Shown here one piece after another: positions 1 to 7,617 of a DNA stretch of 64,000 bases; position 1 is the stretch's first letter; each line of letters opens with the position of its first letter. A program made the translations under genes and the position numbers. Origin of the DNA: Thermonema rossianum DSM 10300. GTDB taxonomy: Bacteria; Bacteroidota; Bacteroidia; Cytophagales; Thermonemataceae. The notes beneath the pieces were generated by a model. That model was given only the letters and a program-made list of their open reading frames with translations. It was not told where the DNA came from and searched no databases. The stretch spans positions 62,001 through 126,000 of the forward strand of contig NZ_AUGC01000001.1 in the NCBI RefSeq assembly GCF_000426825.1. Reading direction: 5' to 3'.

Positions 1-1
1 C

Positions 2-220
2 GACGGCAGTTTGCAAGGCACAAACGTTGAGTTTTACCGCCATTTGCAGCAGCAGTGCCCTGAATTGCACTTCATTGCCAGTGGTGGAGTGGCTTCCATC
101 AGCGACTTGCTGCAGTTGCAGGCGGCCGGGCTGTATGGTGTCATTGTAGGCAAAGCCATTTATGAAGGATATATTCAACTCACAGACCTTGCTAAACTGA
201 TAAAAAACAATGCTTACTAA
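2..220 (+). CDS. hisA: Phosphoribosylformimino-5-aminoimidazole carboxamide ribotide isomerase (HisA), C-terminal part
   Basis: This is the last 72 codons of HisA, cut by the window edge. HisA isomerises ProFAR to PRFAR in histidine biosynthesis in the cytoplasm. The visible part begins DGSLQG and carries the C-terminal phosphate-binding signature [12 protein letters not shown] followed by [11 protein letters not shown], both diagnostic of HisA rather than HisF. The stop codon overlaps the start of hisF by 11 bp, so the two are translationally coupled, the usual arrangement in histidine operons. The N-terminal half, including the first catalytic Asp, lies outside the window. Confidence 0.93.
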   Translation, partial: DGSLQGTNVEFYRHLQQQCPELHFIASGGVASISDLLQLQAAGLYGVIVGKAIYEGYIQLTDLAKLIKNNAY

Positions 221-986
221 ACGTATTATTCCCTGCTTGGACATTAAAGACGGGCGCACGGTGAAGGGCGTCAACTTTGTGGACTTACGCGACGCCGGCG
301 ACCCCGTGCAGTTAGCCAAGGCTTACGCCGAACAAGGTGCCGATGAGCTGGTTTTTCTTGATATAACCGCTACGGTAGAAAAGCGCAAAACATTGGTAGA
401 GTTGGTGCGGCGTGTGGCTGCGCAAATCAATATTCCCTTTACCGTAGGCGGCGGCATTGGCAGCATAGAAGACGTGTCAGCCCTTTTGCATGCCGGTGCG
501 GACAAAGTATCCATCAATTCGGCAGCCGTAAAAAATCCCCGGTTGATACGCGACTTGGCCAATGAGTTTGGCGCTCAATGTGTGGTGGTGGCCATCGATA
601 CCCGCTGTGTGGAAGGCAAAGACATAGTGCATACTCATGGGGGGCGAAAAGCAACCGGGCGCTTCACCCTTGATTGGGCAAAGCAGGTAGAAGACTTAGG
701 CGCCGGCGAAATCCTGCTGACATCTATGGATGCCGACGGAACAAAAGCCGGTTTTGACCTGCGAGTGACCAAGCTCATTGCCGAAGCCGTAAAAATCCCT
801 GTAATTGCTTCAGGTGGGGCAGGCACACAGGAGCACTTCCTGGAGGTATTCCGGGAAGGCAAAGCAGATGCCGCTTTGGCAGCCAGTGTCTTTCACTTTG
901 GGGAAATTAAGATTCCGGCACTTAAACACTACCTGCATCAGGCAGGAATACCCATGCGTATCAATACAAACTCTTTCAAGCCATGA
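210..986 (+). CDS. hisF: Imidazole glycerol phosphate synthase cyclase subunit HisF
   Basis: HisF is the cyclase subunit of IGP synthase. With HisH-derived ammonia it converts PRFAR into imidazole glycerol phosphate and AICAR. The 258-residue length is standard for this TIM barrel. The two catalytic aspartates fall where expected, Asp11 in IPCLDI and Asp130 in VVAIDTR, and the phosphate-binding loops GGGI (from about residue 80) and ASGGAG are intact. The ATG overlaps the hisA tail, and its TGA overlaps the next start as ATGA, so hisA, hisF and the stress protein form one transcript. HisH is not seen here and presumably lies upstream. Confidence 0.97.
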   Translation: MLTKRIIPCLDIKDGRTVKGVNFVDLRDAGDPVQLAKAYAEQGADELVFLDITATVEKRKTLVELVRRVAAQINIPFTVGGGIGSIEDVSALLHAGADKVSINSAAVKNPRLIRDLANEFGAQCVVVAIDTRCVEGKDIVHTHGGRKATGRFTLDWAKQVEDLGAGEILLTSMDADGTKAGFDLRVTKLIAEAVKIPVIASGGAGTQEHFLEVFREGKADAALAASVFHFGEIKIPALKHYLHQAGIPMRINTNSFKP

Positions 987-1801
987 ATATAGAACGTATT
1001 CTTTTTGCCACTGACTTCTCAGCCCACTCGGTGCAAGCTTTGCGCTTTGCACTGAAGCTTTTCGAACACTCGCTGCAAGAAATTGCCATCTTGCATGTGT
1101 TTGAGCCGCCCTACGACTTTTCGTTGCGCTTGGCAGAACGCTTTCAGGCAGAAGAAGAGAAAGGGCACAAAGCCATTGAGCAACTGTGCCGCGAGGTAGG
1201 TGTGCCCGCTTCTCTCAAAGTGCGGGCTTTGGTAGTACCCGGTAAAGTAGTAGATACAATTCTGGAAGTAGCCGGAGCAGTGCAGGCACAATGCATTGTA
1301 AGTGGCACGCAGGGTAACCGTAGCATTGAAAACCGGGTGTTGGGCAGCACCGCAGCCGAATTGATGGAACTGGCAGAGTGCCCCTTTTTGGCTATTCCCG
1401 AAGGGGCGGTTGTCGAGCGCCCGGAGCATATTTTCTATGCCACGGCCTATAGACCCAAAGATGTGGACATAGTGTGCGACTTAGCCCAAATAGCGCAAGT
1501 GCATCAAGCACAGCTGCATGTTCTTCACGTAGATGAAGAAGACAGTTTTGAAAAACGCTTGCTTTTCCGTGGCTTTCAAAGTGTGATTAAAGAACAATTA
1601 CCCGGTGTGCCGCTCATTTTTGAGCACATTTGCCGCGAGGAGGTGGCACCTGCCTTGCTCGACTACATGAAGCCGTACACCCATGCCTTGCTGGCACTCT
1701 CTTATTACCGGCGCTCTTTCTGGAAAACGCTTTTCTATCACAGCAAAATAGAGGACCTCATTTATATGGCACGGCTGCCCTTGTGGGTGTTGAAAGCCTG
1801 A
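983..1801 (+). CDS. Tandem universal stress protein (UspA family)
   Basis: The 272-residue protein consists of two UspA folds in series (about 1-140 and 141-272). It opens with the typical beta1 segment [12 protein letters not shown]. Domain 1 ends with a complete ATP-binding motif of the G-2x-G-9x-G-S type (GTQGNRS ... GST). Domain 2 has lost that motif (YYRRSF in its place), so only the first half should bind nucleotide. Universal stress proteins are cytoplasmic and linked to starvation and redox stress; the ligand of this one is unknown. The start overlaps the hisF stop by 4 bp. Coupling to histidine genes is a genomic observation only and does not prove a role in histidine synthesis. Confidence 0.88.
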   Translation: MNIERILFATDFSAHSVQALRFALKLFEHSLQEIAILHVFEPPYDFSLRLAERFQAEEEKGHKAIEQLCREVGVPASLKVRALVVPGKVVDTILEVAGAVQAQCIVSGTQGNRSIENRVLGSTAAELMELAECPFLAIPEGAVVERPEHIFYATAYRPKDVDIVCDLAQIAQVHQAQLHVLHVDEEDSFEKRLLFRGFQSVIKEQLPGVPLIFEHICREEVAPALLDYMKPYTHALLALSYYRRSFWKTLFYHSKIEDLIYMARLPLWVLKA

Positions 1802-1809
1802 TTTAGTTT

Positions 1810-2718
1810 TTACAAGTTGCGGCTGGCATCCCACAGCTTTTGTTTTTCTTCAGGAGTGAGGCTGTCGTAGCCTTGCTCACTGATTTTGTCTAAGATACGA
1901 TCAATTTCATCTTGCAAGCTGCTGCTTGTGCCTTGGGCTTCGTTACCGGCACGGCGGGCAGTGTTGTGTGCACGCACCTTTTCCAAAGGCGGACGATGCA
2001 CTTTCAAGCGAGGCTTGCGGCTGAACAAGCGGCTTATCTTATCCAAAAGGAAGCTTATCCATGCGCCCGCGTCGGTGCCTTTTTGCAGTCCTTTGATGTA
2101 CAGATAGCCCATGAGGCTACCTCCCAAGTGGGCAAAATTGCCGCCTGTATTGGCGCTGCCGATTTCTGTAAACGACAGCAAAACAAAGAAAACGGCAATC
2201 CAGCGTATCTGCACAGGACCAAACAACAGAAGATGCACTGTGTAAGTAGGGCGCAAGGTAGCAGCTCCTACCACAATGGCATATACACTTGCCGACGCGC
2301 CCAGCAACACGGTTACCGGGCGTATTGCTTGAAGTGGCGGCAATACATTGTAAAGCAAGAAATACAAAACACCACCAGCCAAACCGCCCAATATATACAA
2401 AGCTACCAAGCGACGATTGCCCAGAAACTCTTGTAAAATACGCCCAAACCAGTACAAAAACAGCATGTTGAACAAAATATGCCAGAAGCCTTCATGCGTA
2501 AAGAAGTAGGTTATCAAGGTGTAGGGGCGCCGCAGTAGCAGGCTGCCCTCGGCCGGCATGGCAAGATGAAACACCAACCACTGATAGATATGCGTGCTCT
2601 GTGCAGCCCACAGAAACACATAGGCTATTTTCAACAGCAGAAATACCCCTACATTGATAAGTATCAATCTTATCAGGGCGTCGGAGGTGTTGAACGAAGT
2701 GCCTGTATTGCGAAACAT
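1810..2718 (-). CDS. Rhomboid family intramembrane serine protease, long form
   Basis: This is a 302-residue polytopic membrane protein with the rhomboid core. HEGFWHILFNM supplies the TM2 His/Asn (His80, Asn84), GASAS holds the nucleophile Ser142, and NFAHLGG holds the catalytic His197. All catalytic residues are present, so it is predicted active, cleaving transmembrane helices of unknown substrates. After the last helix comes a cytosolic basic stretch and a C-terminal acidic helix (DEIDRILDKISEQGYDSLTPEE) that I recall as a tail common in Bacteroidota rhomboids. It is downstream of a second rhomboid gene on the same strand, with 47 bp between them. It converges with the stress-protein gene, with only 8 bp between the stops. 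Confidence 0.9.
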   Translation of the reverse strand: MFRNTGTSFNTSDALIRLILINVGVFLLLKIAYVFLWAAQSTHIYQWLVFHLAMPAEGSLLLRRPYTLITYFFTHEGFWHILFNMLFLYWFGRILQEFLGNRRLVALYILGGLAGGVLYFLLYNVLPPLQAIRPVTVLLGASASVYAIVVGAATLRPTYTVHLLLFGPVQIRWIAVFFVLLSFTEIGSANTGGNFAHLGGSLMGYLYIKGLQKGTDAGAWISFLLDKISRLFSRKPRLKVHRPPLEKVRAHNTARRAGNEAQGTSSSLQDEIDRILDKISEQGYDSLTPEEKQKLWDASRNL

Positions 2719-2765
2719 AGCCGGTAGTTATTTAATGTAAGAACAAAAAGCAAGCAAAAAAGTGC

Positions 2766-3560
2766 CTAATGATACTGTGGCACACGCCAGTACTTAATAA
2801 GTAGGTAAGCAAAAATCATCCCACTTAAGTGTGCAAAATGAGCTATATTGTCATTAGGGTTGCTTTGAATGAGTGAGTACAACTCAAAACCTGCATACAG
2901 CAGTGCCAAATACTTGGCTTTGATAGGGATGGGTGGGATGAGCAACATCATTCGCAAGTTGGGAAACAGCAGCGCAAAAGCCATAATGATGCCGAAAATA
3001 GCTCCCGAAGCCCCAACCGTCGGCACTTCGCTCTGCTGCTGTGCAATACTGCGTGCATACTGCTTGGCCGTGGCTATATAGCTGCTGTTCTCAGGGTTGC
3101 GTTCATAGGCATGCATGAACTCAACAAAGGCCGGGTTGAGTTCTTCTTCCTTGCCTACGTGCTCTTCTATGTAAGCCCGGAATTGGGCAGGTGTCGGTTC
3201 GCTCAAAAAAGCAATTTTATCGTTTTGCAAGTCTTTGTATTCCCAATAACGCACCCCGTTTTGCGCTACGCCGGCGCCTATGCCGCAGACCAGGTAAAGA
3301 ATCAGGTAGCGCTTGTCGCCCAATACCTGCTCGAGCAAAGCCCCGAACACATACAAGCCGAACATATTGCCGAACAAATGCCAAAAGTTGGCATGCAAGA
3401 ACATATAGCTGAACAACTGATGAGGACGGAACAAAGAAGACTGAAAAGGATATAACTCCAGCAGCTGCGCATTGCCCAAAGGCGTGTAGTGATACACGAA
3501 GTACATCAGTAAGTTGCTTGCCAGCAGTGCCAGCGTAATGGGCGGAACTCGGTTTAGCAT
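2766..3560 (-). CDS. Rhomboid family intramembrane serine protease, second copy
   Basis: This is a second rhomboid, 264 residues from the ATG giving MLNRVPPITLALLASN. A TTG ten codons upstream is possible but the ATG fits the family. The core is complete: HANFWHLFGNM (TM2 His and Asn), GASGA (Ser nucleophile) and HFAHLSG (His). Unlike its neighbour it has a charged insertion of roughly 70 residues between TM2/TM3 and the serine helix, rich in Glu, Lys and Gln. The pair probably arose by an old duplication and forms an operon, with this gene first. Substrates cannot be read from the sequence. Confidence 0.9.
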   Translation of the reverse strand: MLNRVPPITLALLASNLLMYFVYHYTPLGNAQLLELYPFQSSLFRPHQLFSYMFLHANFWHLFGNMFGLYVFGALLEQVLGDKRYLILYLVCGIGAGVAQNGVRYWEYKDLQNDKIAFLSEPTPAQFRAYIEEHVGKEEELNPAFVEFMHAYERNPENSSYIATAKQYARSIAQQQSEVPTVGASGAIFGIIMAFALLFPNLRMMLLIPPIPIKAKYLALLYAGFELYSLIQSNPNDNIAHFAHLSGMIFAYLLIKYWRVPQYH

Positions 3561-3592
3561 AACTATCAATAAGGTTGGTTGGATACTCAAGC

Positions 3593-3600
3593 CAAAAATA
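3593..3600 (-). promoter_or_regulatory. Candidate -7 box for the rhomboid operon
   Basis: The minus strand reads TATTTTTG, matching the Bacteroidota -7 consensus TAnnTTTG, about 33 bp before the ATG at 3560. I found no convincing -33 TTTG at the usual spacing, so this is only a candidate. Confidence 0.3.
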
Positions 3601-3690
3601 ACATTTTTATGCTGAACCTTCCGGCTGTGAAAGCGGACATTTACATGCGATTTCGTTGCACTTTTAAAGGGCAGAATTGTAAGTTTTTTG

Positions 3691-3698
3691 TACTTTTG
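3691..3698 (+). promoter_or_regulatory. Candidate -7 box for the aldehyde dehydrogenase gene
   Basis: TACTTTTG matches TAnnTTTG exactly and lies 45 bp before the ATG at 3743, in a stretch much richer in A and T than the flanking genes. No clear -33 element is visible at 19-21 bp upstream. Confidence 0.35.
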
Positions 3699-3742
3699 CT
3701 ATCATTCATTTGTTTAAAAATTGATTTAAAAACGACAGAACC

Positions 3743-5308
3743 ATGAATACGGTAGCAACTCTTTCCCGGGAGATGGAGAGCATATTGAAGCAGTTGGGCA
3801 TCCGGCAACAAAACCCCGCCTACAGTACCGGGCAGCAATGGGGAAGCATCCAGGAAGGAAAGAAAGAAATAAAAGTACATACGCCTATCAATGGAGAGTA
3901 TATTGCCAGTGTGCAGGTAGCTACGCGCGAAGATTATGAAGCCGTGATTCGTAAGGCGCAGGAAGCCTTCAAAGTGTGGCGCAAGGTGCCGGCGCCGAAG
4001 CGTGGCGAGATTGTCCGTCAAATAGGCGACCGCCTGCGTTTTTACAAGGACGCACTGGGCAAGCTCGTAACTTTCGAAATGGGAAAAATCTACCAGGAAG
4101 GTTTGGGCGAAGTGCAGGAAATGATTGATATCTGCGACTTTGCCACCGGCTTGTCGCGTCAGCTGTATGGCTTCACCATGCACTCAGAACGCCCCGAACA
4201 CCGCATGTATGAGCAATATCATCCGTTGGGCTTGGTGGGCATCATTTCGGCATTCAACTTTCCGGTGGCCGTATGGTCTTGGAATGCCATGATTGCCGCC
4301 GTTTGTGGCGATGTTTGCATTTGGAAGCCTTCCGAAAAGACTCCCTTAACCGCCATTGCCTGCCAGCATATTGTGGCAGAAGTGCTGAAAGAAAACGACT
4401 TGCCGGAAGGTATTTTCAGCCTTGTGATTGGCGATGCCGAAGTGGGCAAATGGATGGCAGAAGATACGCGCATTCCCCTGATTTCGGCAACCGGCTCTAC
4501 CCGCATGGGCAAGCAGGTGGCACAAGTAGTAGCCGCCCGCTTGGGCAAATCCTTGCTTGAATTAGGCGGCAACAACGCCATCATCATCACCCCCAATGCC
4601 AACATAGAGATGGCGGTGCGCGCTACGGTCTTTGGCGCAGTAGGCACCTGCGGGCAGCGCTGCACAACCACCCGCCGTTTGATTGTGCATGAGTCGGTAT
4701 ATGATGAAGTAAAAAAACGCCTGATTGAAATTTATGAGCGCTTGCCTATAGGCAACCCCTTGGATCCTTCCGTTTTGGTGGGTCCCCTAATCGACCAACA
4801 GGCGGTGGATGCCTTCGTAAAAGCGCTTGAAAACGTGCAAAAAGAAGGCGGAAAGCTGATTTATGGCGGTGAAGTACTCAAAGGCGATGCCTACGGCAAC
4901 GGGCACTATGTGAAGCCTGCCATTGTAGAGGCAGAGAACCATTTCGCCACGGTACAAGAAGAAACCTTTGCCCCCATTCTGTATCTGATTCGCTACCAAG
5001 GCGATGTAGAAGAAGCCATTGAAATACAAAACGATGTAAAACAGGGGCTTTCGTCTGCCATCTTCACTCAGAACCTGCGCGAGGCAGAGCTGTTCCTGTC
5101 GGCGGCCGGCTCTGACTGCGGCATTGCCAACGTCAATATTGGCACTTCCGGTGCTGAAATTGGTGGTGCTTTTGGTGGGGAAAAAGAAACCGGTGGCGGC
5201 CGCGAATCCGGATCCGACGCCTGGAAGTTCTACATGCGTCGTCAGACCAACACCATCAACTACGGAACGGCACTGCCATTGGCACAAGGCATTAAATTTG
5301 ACGTATAA
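3743..5308 (+). CDS. Aldehyde dehydrogenase, ALDH7/antiquitin type (probable alpha-aminoadipic semialdehyde dehydrogenase)
   Basis: This NAD-dependent aldehyde dehydrogenase has 521 residues. Family landmarks are in place: oxyanion Asn172 in SAFNFPV, Lys195 in WKPSEK, general base Glu273 in LELGGNN, and nucleophile Cys307 in CGQRCTTTRR. The ELGGNNAI and CGQRCTTTRR signatures are those I associate with the ALDH7 branch. ALDH7 enzymes oxidise alpha-aminoadipic semialdehyde (piperideine-6-carboxylate) in lysine catabolism. No other lysine-degradation gene is nearby, so the substrate is an inference from subfamily. It stands alone with its own promoter-like upstream region and an A/T-rich 3' region without a clear terminator. 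Confidence 0.9.
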   Translation: MNTVATLSREMESILKQLGIRQQNPAYSTGQQWGSIQEGKKEIKVHTPINGEYIASVQVATREDYEAVIRKAQEAFKVWRKVPAPKRGEIVRQIGDRLRFYKDALGKLVTFEMGKIYQEGLGEVQEMIDICDFATGLSRQLYGFTMHSERPEHRMYEQYHPLGLVGIISAFNFPVAVWSWNAMIAAVCGDVCIWKPSEKTPLTAIACQHIVAEVLKENDLPEGIFSLVIGDAEVGKWMAEDTRIPLISATGSTRMGKQVAQVVAARLGKSLLELGGNNAIIITPNANIEMAVRATVFGAVGTCGQRCTTTRRLIVHESVYDEVKKRLIEIYERLPIGNPLDPSVLVGPLIDQQAVDAFVKALENVQKEGGKLIYGGEVLKGDAYGNGHYVKPAIVEAENHFATVQEETFAPILYLIRYQGDVEEAIEIQNDVKQGLSSAIFTQNLREAELFLSAAGSDCGIANVNIGTSGAEIGGAFGGEKETGGGRESGSDAWKFYMRRQTNTINYGTALPLAQGIKFDV

Positions 5309-5374
5309 CAATGAAAAATGCACATAAAAATAACGTAAAGTTTTTTTAGTGATTCATATTTTTTAAATTGTCCC

Positions 5375-5386
5375 TTGAACGTTCAA
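5375..5386. promoter_or_regulatory. 12-bp perfect palindrome upstream of the response regulator
   Basis: TTGAACGTTCAA is a perfect inverted repeat ending 18 bp before the ATG of the response-regulator gene. Its position in the leader is compatible with a repressor or autoregulatory site, but no known operator is recognised. Confidence 0.25.
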
Positions 5387-5404
5387 TACAGAAAGCAATA
5401 AACT

Positions 5405-5827
5405 ATGGCAGAAGTTGTAGAAAAGAAATATAAAACCGTCATGCTTATCGATGATAATGAGATAGATAATCTCATTAATCAAAAAATCATAGAATCGGCC
5501 GGCATCTGCGAGCGTATTTTTACGCATACCGGTGGAAAAAGTGCCATTGAGTTTTTGCGTAATATGGAAAAGATTGCCGATGTGGCCGGCGACGCAGTTC
5601 TGCCTGAGCTTATCTTCTTGGACATAGACATGCCCTTGATGGATGGCTTTCAGTTTTTGGATGAGTTCGAGGGACTTTCCGAAAAAACCAAAGAGCACTG
5701 CAAAATCGTAATGCTTACTTCTTCCATCAACCCACAAGACGTAAGCCGCTCGAAGCGTTACAAATCGGTAAAAAAATACTTGAACAAGCCTTTAACGCCA
5801 GAAAGCTTGAAAAAGCTGGACGTGTAA
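5405..5827 (+). CDS. Single-domain response regulator
   Basis: A CheY-like receiver domain of 140 residues with no output domain. Acidic pocket residues Asp16 and Asp17 are in LIDDNEID, the phospho-acceptor is Asp73 in FLDIDMPLMDG, the switch Thr is in MLTSS and the conserved Lys in YLNKPLTP. It should be phosphorylated by a histidine kinase encoded elsewhere and act by protein contact. Receivers of this short kind are common in Bacteroidota phosphorelays. No kinase is adjacent. A palindrome lies just upstream and a strong hairpin terminator follows. Confidence 0.9.
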   Translation: MAEVVEKKYKTVMLIDDNEIDNLINQKIIESAGICERIFTHTGGKSAIEFLRNMEKIADVAGDAVLPELIFLDIDMPLMDGFQFLDEFEGLSEKTKEHCKIVMLTSSINPQDVSRSKRYKSVKKYLNKPLTPESLKKLDV

Positions 5828-5854
5828 CAGGCAACTCAAAAAGCAGTTCAATAG

Positions 5855-5890
5855 AGCAGGGCTATCCGCAACAGGTAGCCCTGCTTTTTT
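5855..5890. terminator. Intrinsic terminator between converging genes
   Basis: A 10-bp perfect stem (AGCAGGGCTA / TAGCCCTGCT) with an 11-nt loop is followed by a run of T. It ends the response-regulator transcript and sits at the very end of the converging glycosyltransferase gene, whose stop codon lies in the T tract. Confidence 0.85.
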
Positions 5891-7055
5891 ATGCGCCTTG
5901 TGCTGCATTTTTGCGAAACAAGACTTCTTCAAATATTCCGGCATAACGCCCGGCTTCATGGCGGGCAGTGAAGGCTGCTTGCAGGCCTTTAAAAGCGGCT
6001 TTGCCCATGGCTTCACGCTCATTGGCAGGTAGTTCCAACGCCGTTTGCAAGACTTCCAACAAACTGTGTCTGTTGGCGGCTTCAAAAAGGAAGCCGTTGC
6101 GCCCGTGCTCGATGAAATCGGCTATGCCGGCTACTTGGCTACCTATGGCAGGGCGTTGTAAAGCGGCTGCTTCGAGCAGTACATTGGGCATGCCGTCGTA
6201 AAAAGAAGGAATAGCCATCCAGTCGCATGCCAAATAATAGGGAATCAACTGCATGCGTTCTACAAAAGGGATGTGTGTATAATGCAGTTGTCCGGCACCG
6301 GTGAGCCGCCGGCGCATTTCTTCTTCCAAATCACCTATTAACAACAGGTGCACTTCATCGGAGTATGCACTTTGCTGTAAGCTATCCACAAAAAAGTCCA
6401 ACCCTTTTTTTTCTTTCAATTGCCCAAACAATCCAACGACCGTGCGCCCTTCGCTATGCATTTTTCGCCAGTCGGCAGCCAGTCGGTAGTCATGTTCATA
6501 GGCTTTCCACTCTGCTGTGTCAATGCCGTTGGGAGTATAATACACTGCGGGCTTGTGCGGAAGCAGGGCACGTATCTTTTGCACTTTGTCGCTGCTTACA
6601 CAGCAGACAGCGGCGGCCTGCTCTATGGCTGTCAGTAGAAGGTCGCGGCGCTTGGGTTGAAACAAGCCCGCATCGAAGTCGTTCCCCCTGAGAAGCAGTA
6701 CATAAGGAAGTCCCAAAAGTGCGGCAAAGGTGGGCACGGCAAAAACAGGTGCATAGCCCCCAAAGGCAACAAGCGCCTCATAGGGCTGCTTTTGGTGTTG
6801 TTTAGACAGCCATAAGTACACACAATTGAGCGTGTGGGCAATATCGCGATGCGCATGAAACACATAGCAGTTACCGCCGGCTTCTTCCATCACATGGGCC
6901 GGCCGGTAGGGTGGTTTGCTTTGTGTAGCCCTGCAAAGGTGCAACACGTCTATATGAAAAAAATCGCGCAGGTGGTAAACAATGCGGTCACAGGCATTGG
7001 CCATTCCCCCGATGGTCGGCGGATAATGTTCGGTAATCCAAAGCAGTCTTTTCAT
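5889..7055 (-). CDS. Glycosyltransferase family 4
   Basis: A 388-residue retaining GT-B glycosyltransferase. The N-terminal acceptor domain starts LLWITEHYPPTIGGMA, with the glycine-rich loop of GT4 enzymes. The donor-binding C-terminal domain has IPSFYDGMPNVLLEAAAL, in which the usual E-x7-E is altered: the first Glu position is Asp (YDGMPNVLLEA). The following RPAIGSQVAGIADFIEHGRNGF loop is typical. It probably transfers a nucleotide-activated sugar to a cell-surface glycan or lipid; donor and acceptor are unknown. The small Cys-rich gene 20 bp upstream on the same strand is likely co-transcribed. Confidence 0.85.
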   Translation of the reverse strand: MKRLLWITEHYPPTIGGMANACDRIVYHLRDFFHIDVLHLCRATQSKPPYRPAHVMEEAGGNCYVFHAHRDIAHTLNCVYLWLSKQHQKQPYEALVAFGGYAPVFAVPTFAALLGLPYVLLLRGNDFDAGLFQPKRRDLLLTAIEQAAAVCCVSSDKVQKIRALLPHKPAVYYTPNGIDTAEWKAYEHDYRLAADWRKMHSEGRTVVGLFGQLKEKKGLDFFVDSLQQSAYSDEVHLLLIGDLEEEMRRRLTGAGQLHYTHIPFVERMQLIPYYLACDWMAIPSFYDGMPNVLLEAAALQRPAIGSQVAGIADFIEHGRNGFLFEAANRHSLLEVLQTALELPANEREAMGKAAFKGLQAAFTARHEAGRYAGIFEEVLFRKNAAQGA

Positions 7056-7075
7056 GTCTTTACAGAAGCCCTTGA

Positions 7076-7477
7076 TTAACTGTCAAAAAAGCCCCCTGTG
7101 GTGTCATCGGTGTCGTAGTCTTCTTGCCCGGCGCTGCTGTCGTAGTCATGGTAGTGTCCCGAATGATAATACACAATCGGTCCATAATGACTATCATAGT
7201 AGCGTCTGTAGTACACCTCTTTTTCTACGGGCGAGTCACCCGGCTGTTGTTGCTCTTGTGGGGCTTTGGCGGCGCACTCAAGGCAAAAAATGGCGTTACC
7301 GTCGATGGTTTGATTATTGGGCTTGTTCAAATCTATTTTTTGCTCAAGTACCAGTTCGGCATATTGCGAGGTGTGTTCTTTGCAAATAAAGCGTTGGCAA
7401 GAGTAGCAGATGGCTACTGCAGGCTTACTGCATGCGCGACGAATGAGAATGCCGCGTTCTACCTGACATTTTTTCAT
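7076..7477 (-). CDS. Hypothetical protein with N-terminal zinc-binding Cys/His cluster
   Basis: Not recognised. The 133-residue protein has Cys4, Cys16, Cys24, Cys27, Cys32, His35, Cys65 and Cys68 in the first half, spaced like a B-box or treble-clef zinc site (CYSCQRFICKEH). The second half is low-complexity, rich in Tyr, His, Asp and Gly (repeated YY, HY and DY), and ends in an acidic tail. There is no signal peptide or membrane segment, so it is presumably cytoplasmic. It lies 20 bp upstream of the glycosyltransferase gene in the same direction, which suggests co-transcription but does not give a function. Confidence 0.7.
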   Translation of the reverse strand: MKKCQVERGILIRRACSKPAVAICYSCQRFICKEHTSQYAELVLEQKIDLNKPNNQTIDGNAIFCLECAAKAPQEQQQPGDSPVEKEVYYRRYYDSHYGPIVYYHSGHYHDYDSSAGQEDYDTDDTTGGFFDS

Positions 7478-7617
7478 GAAGCAGAGGGTTACAACTGTTC
7501 TTTTGAAAGTAATTTAAAAAAGATTTTCTATTGCCTCAAAAAAACAGCAGGCACGAACGACAAAATTTTCTGTCTGTTGAAAAGTGCGTAAATTTAAATG
7601 TTGATAACTTCAATTGT

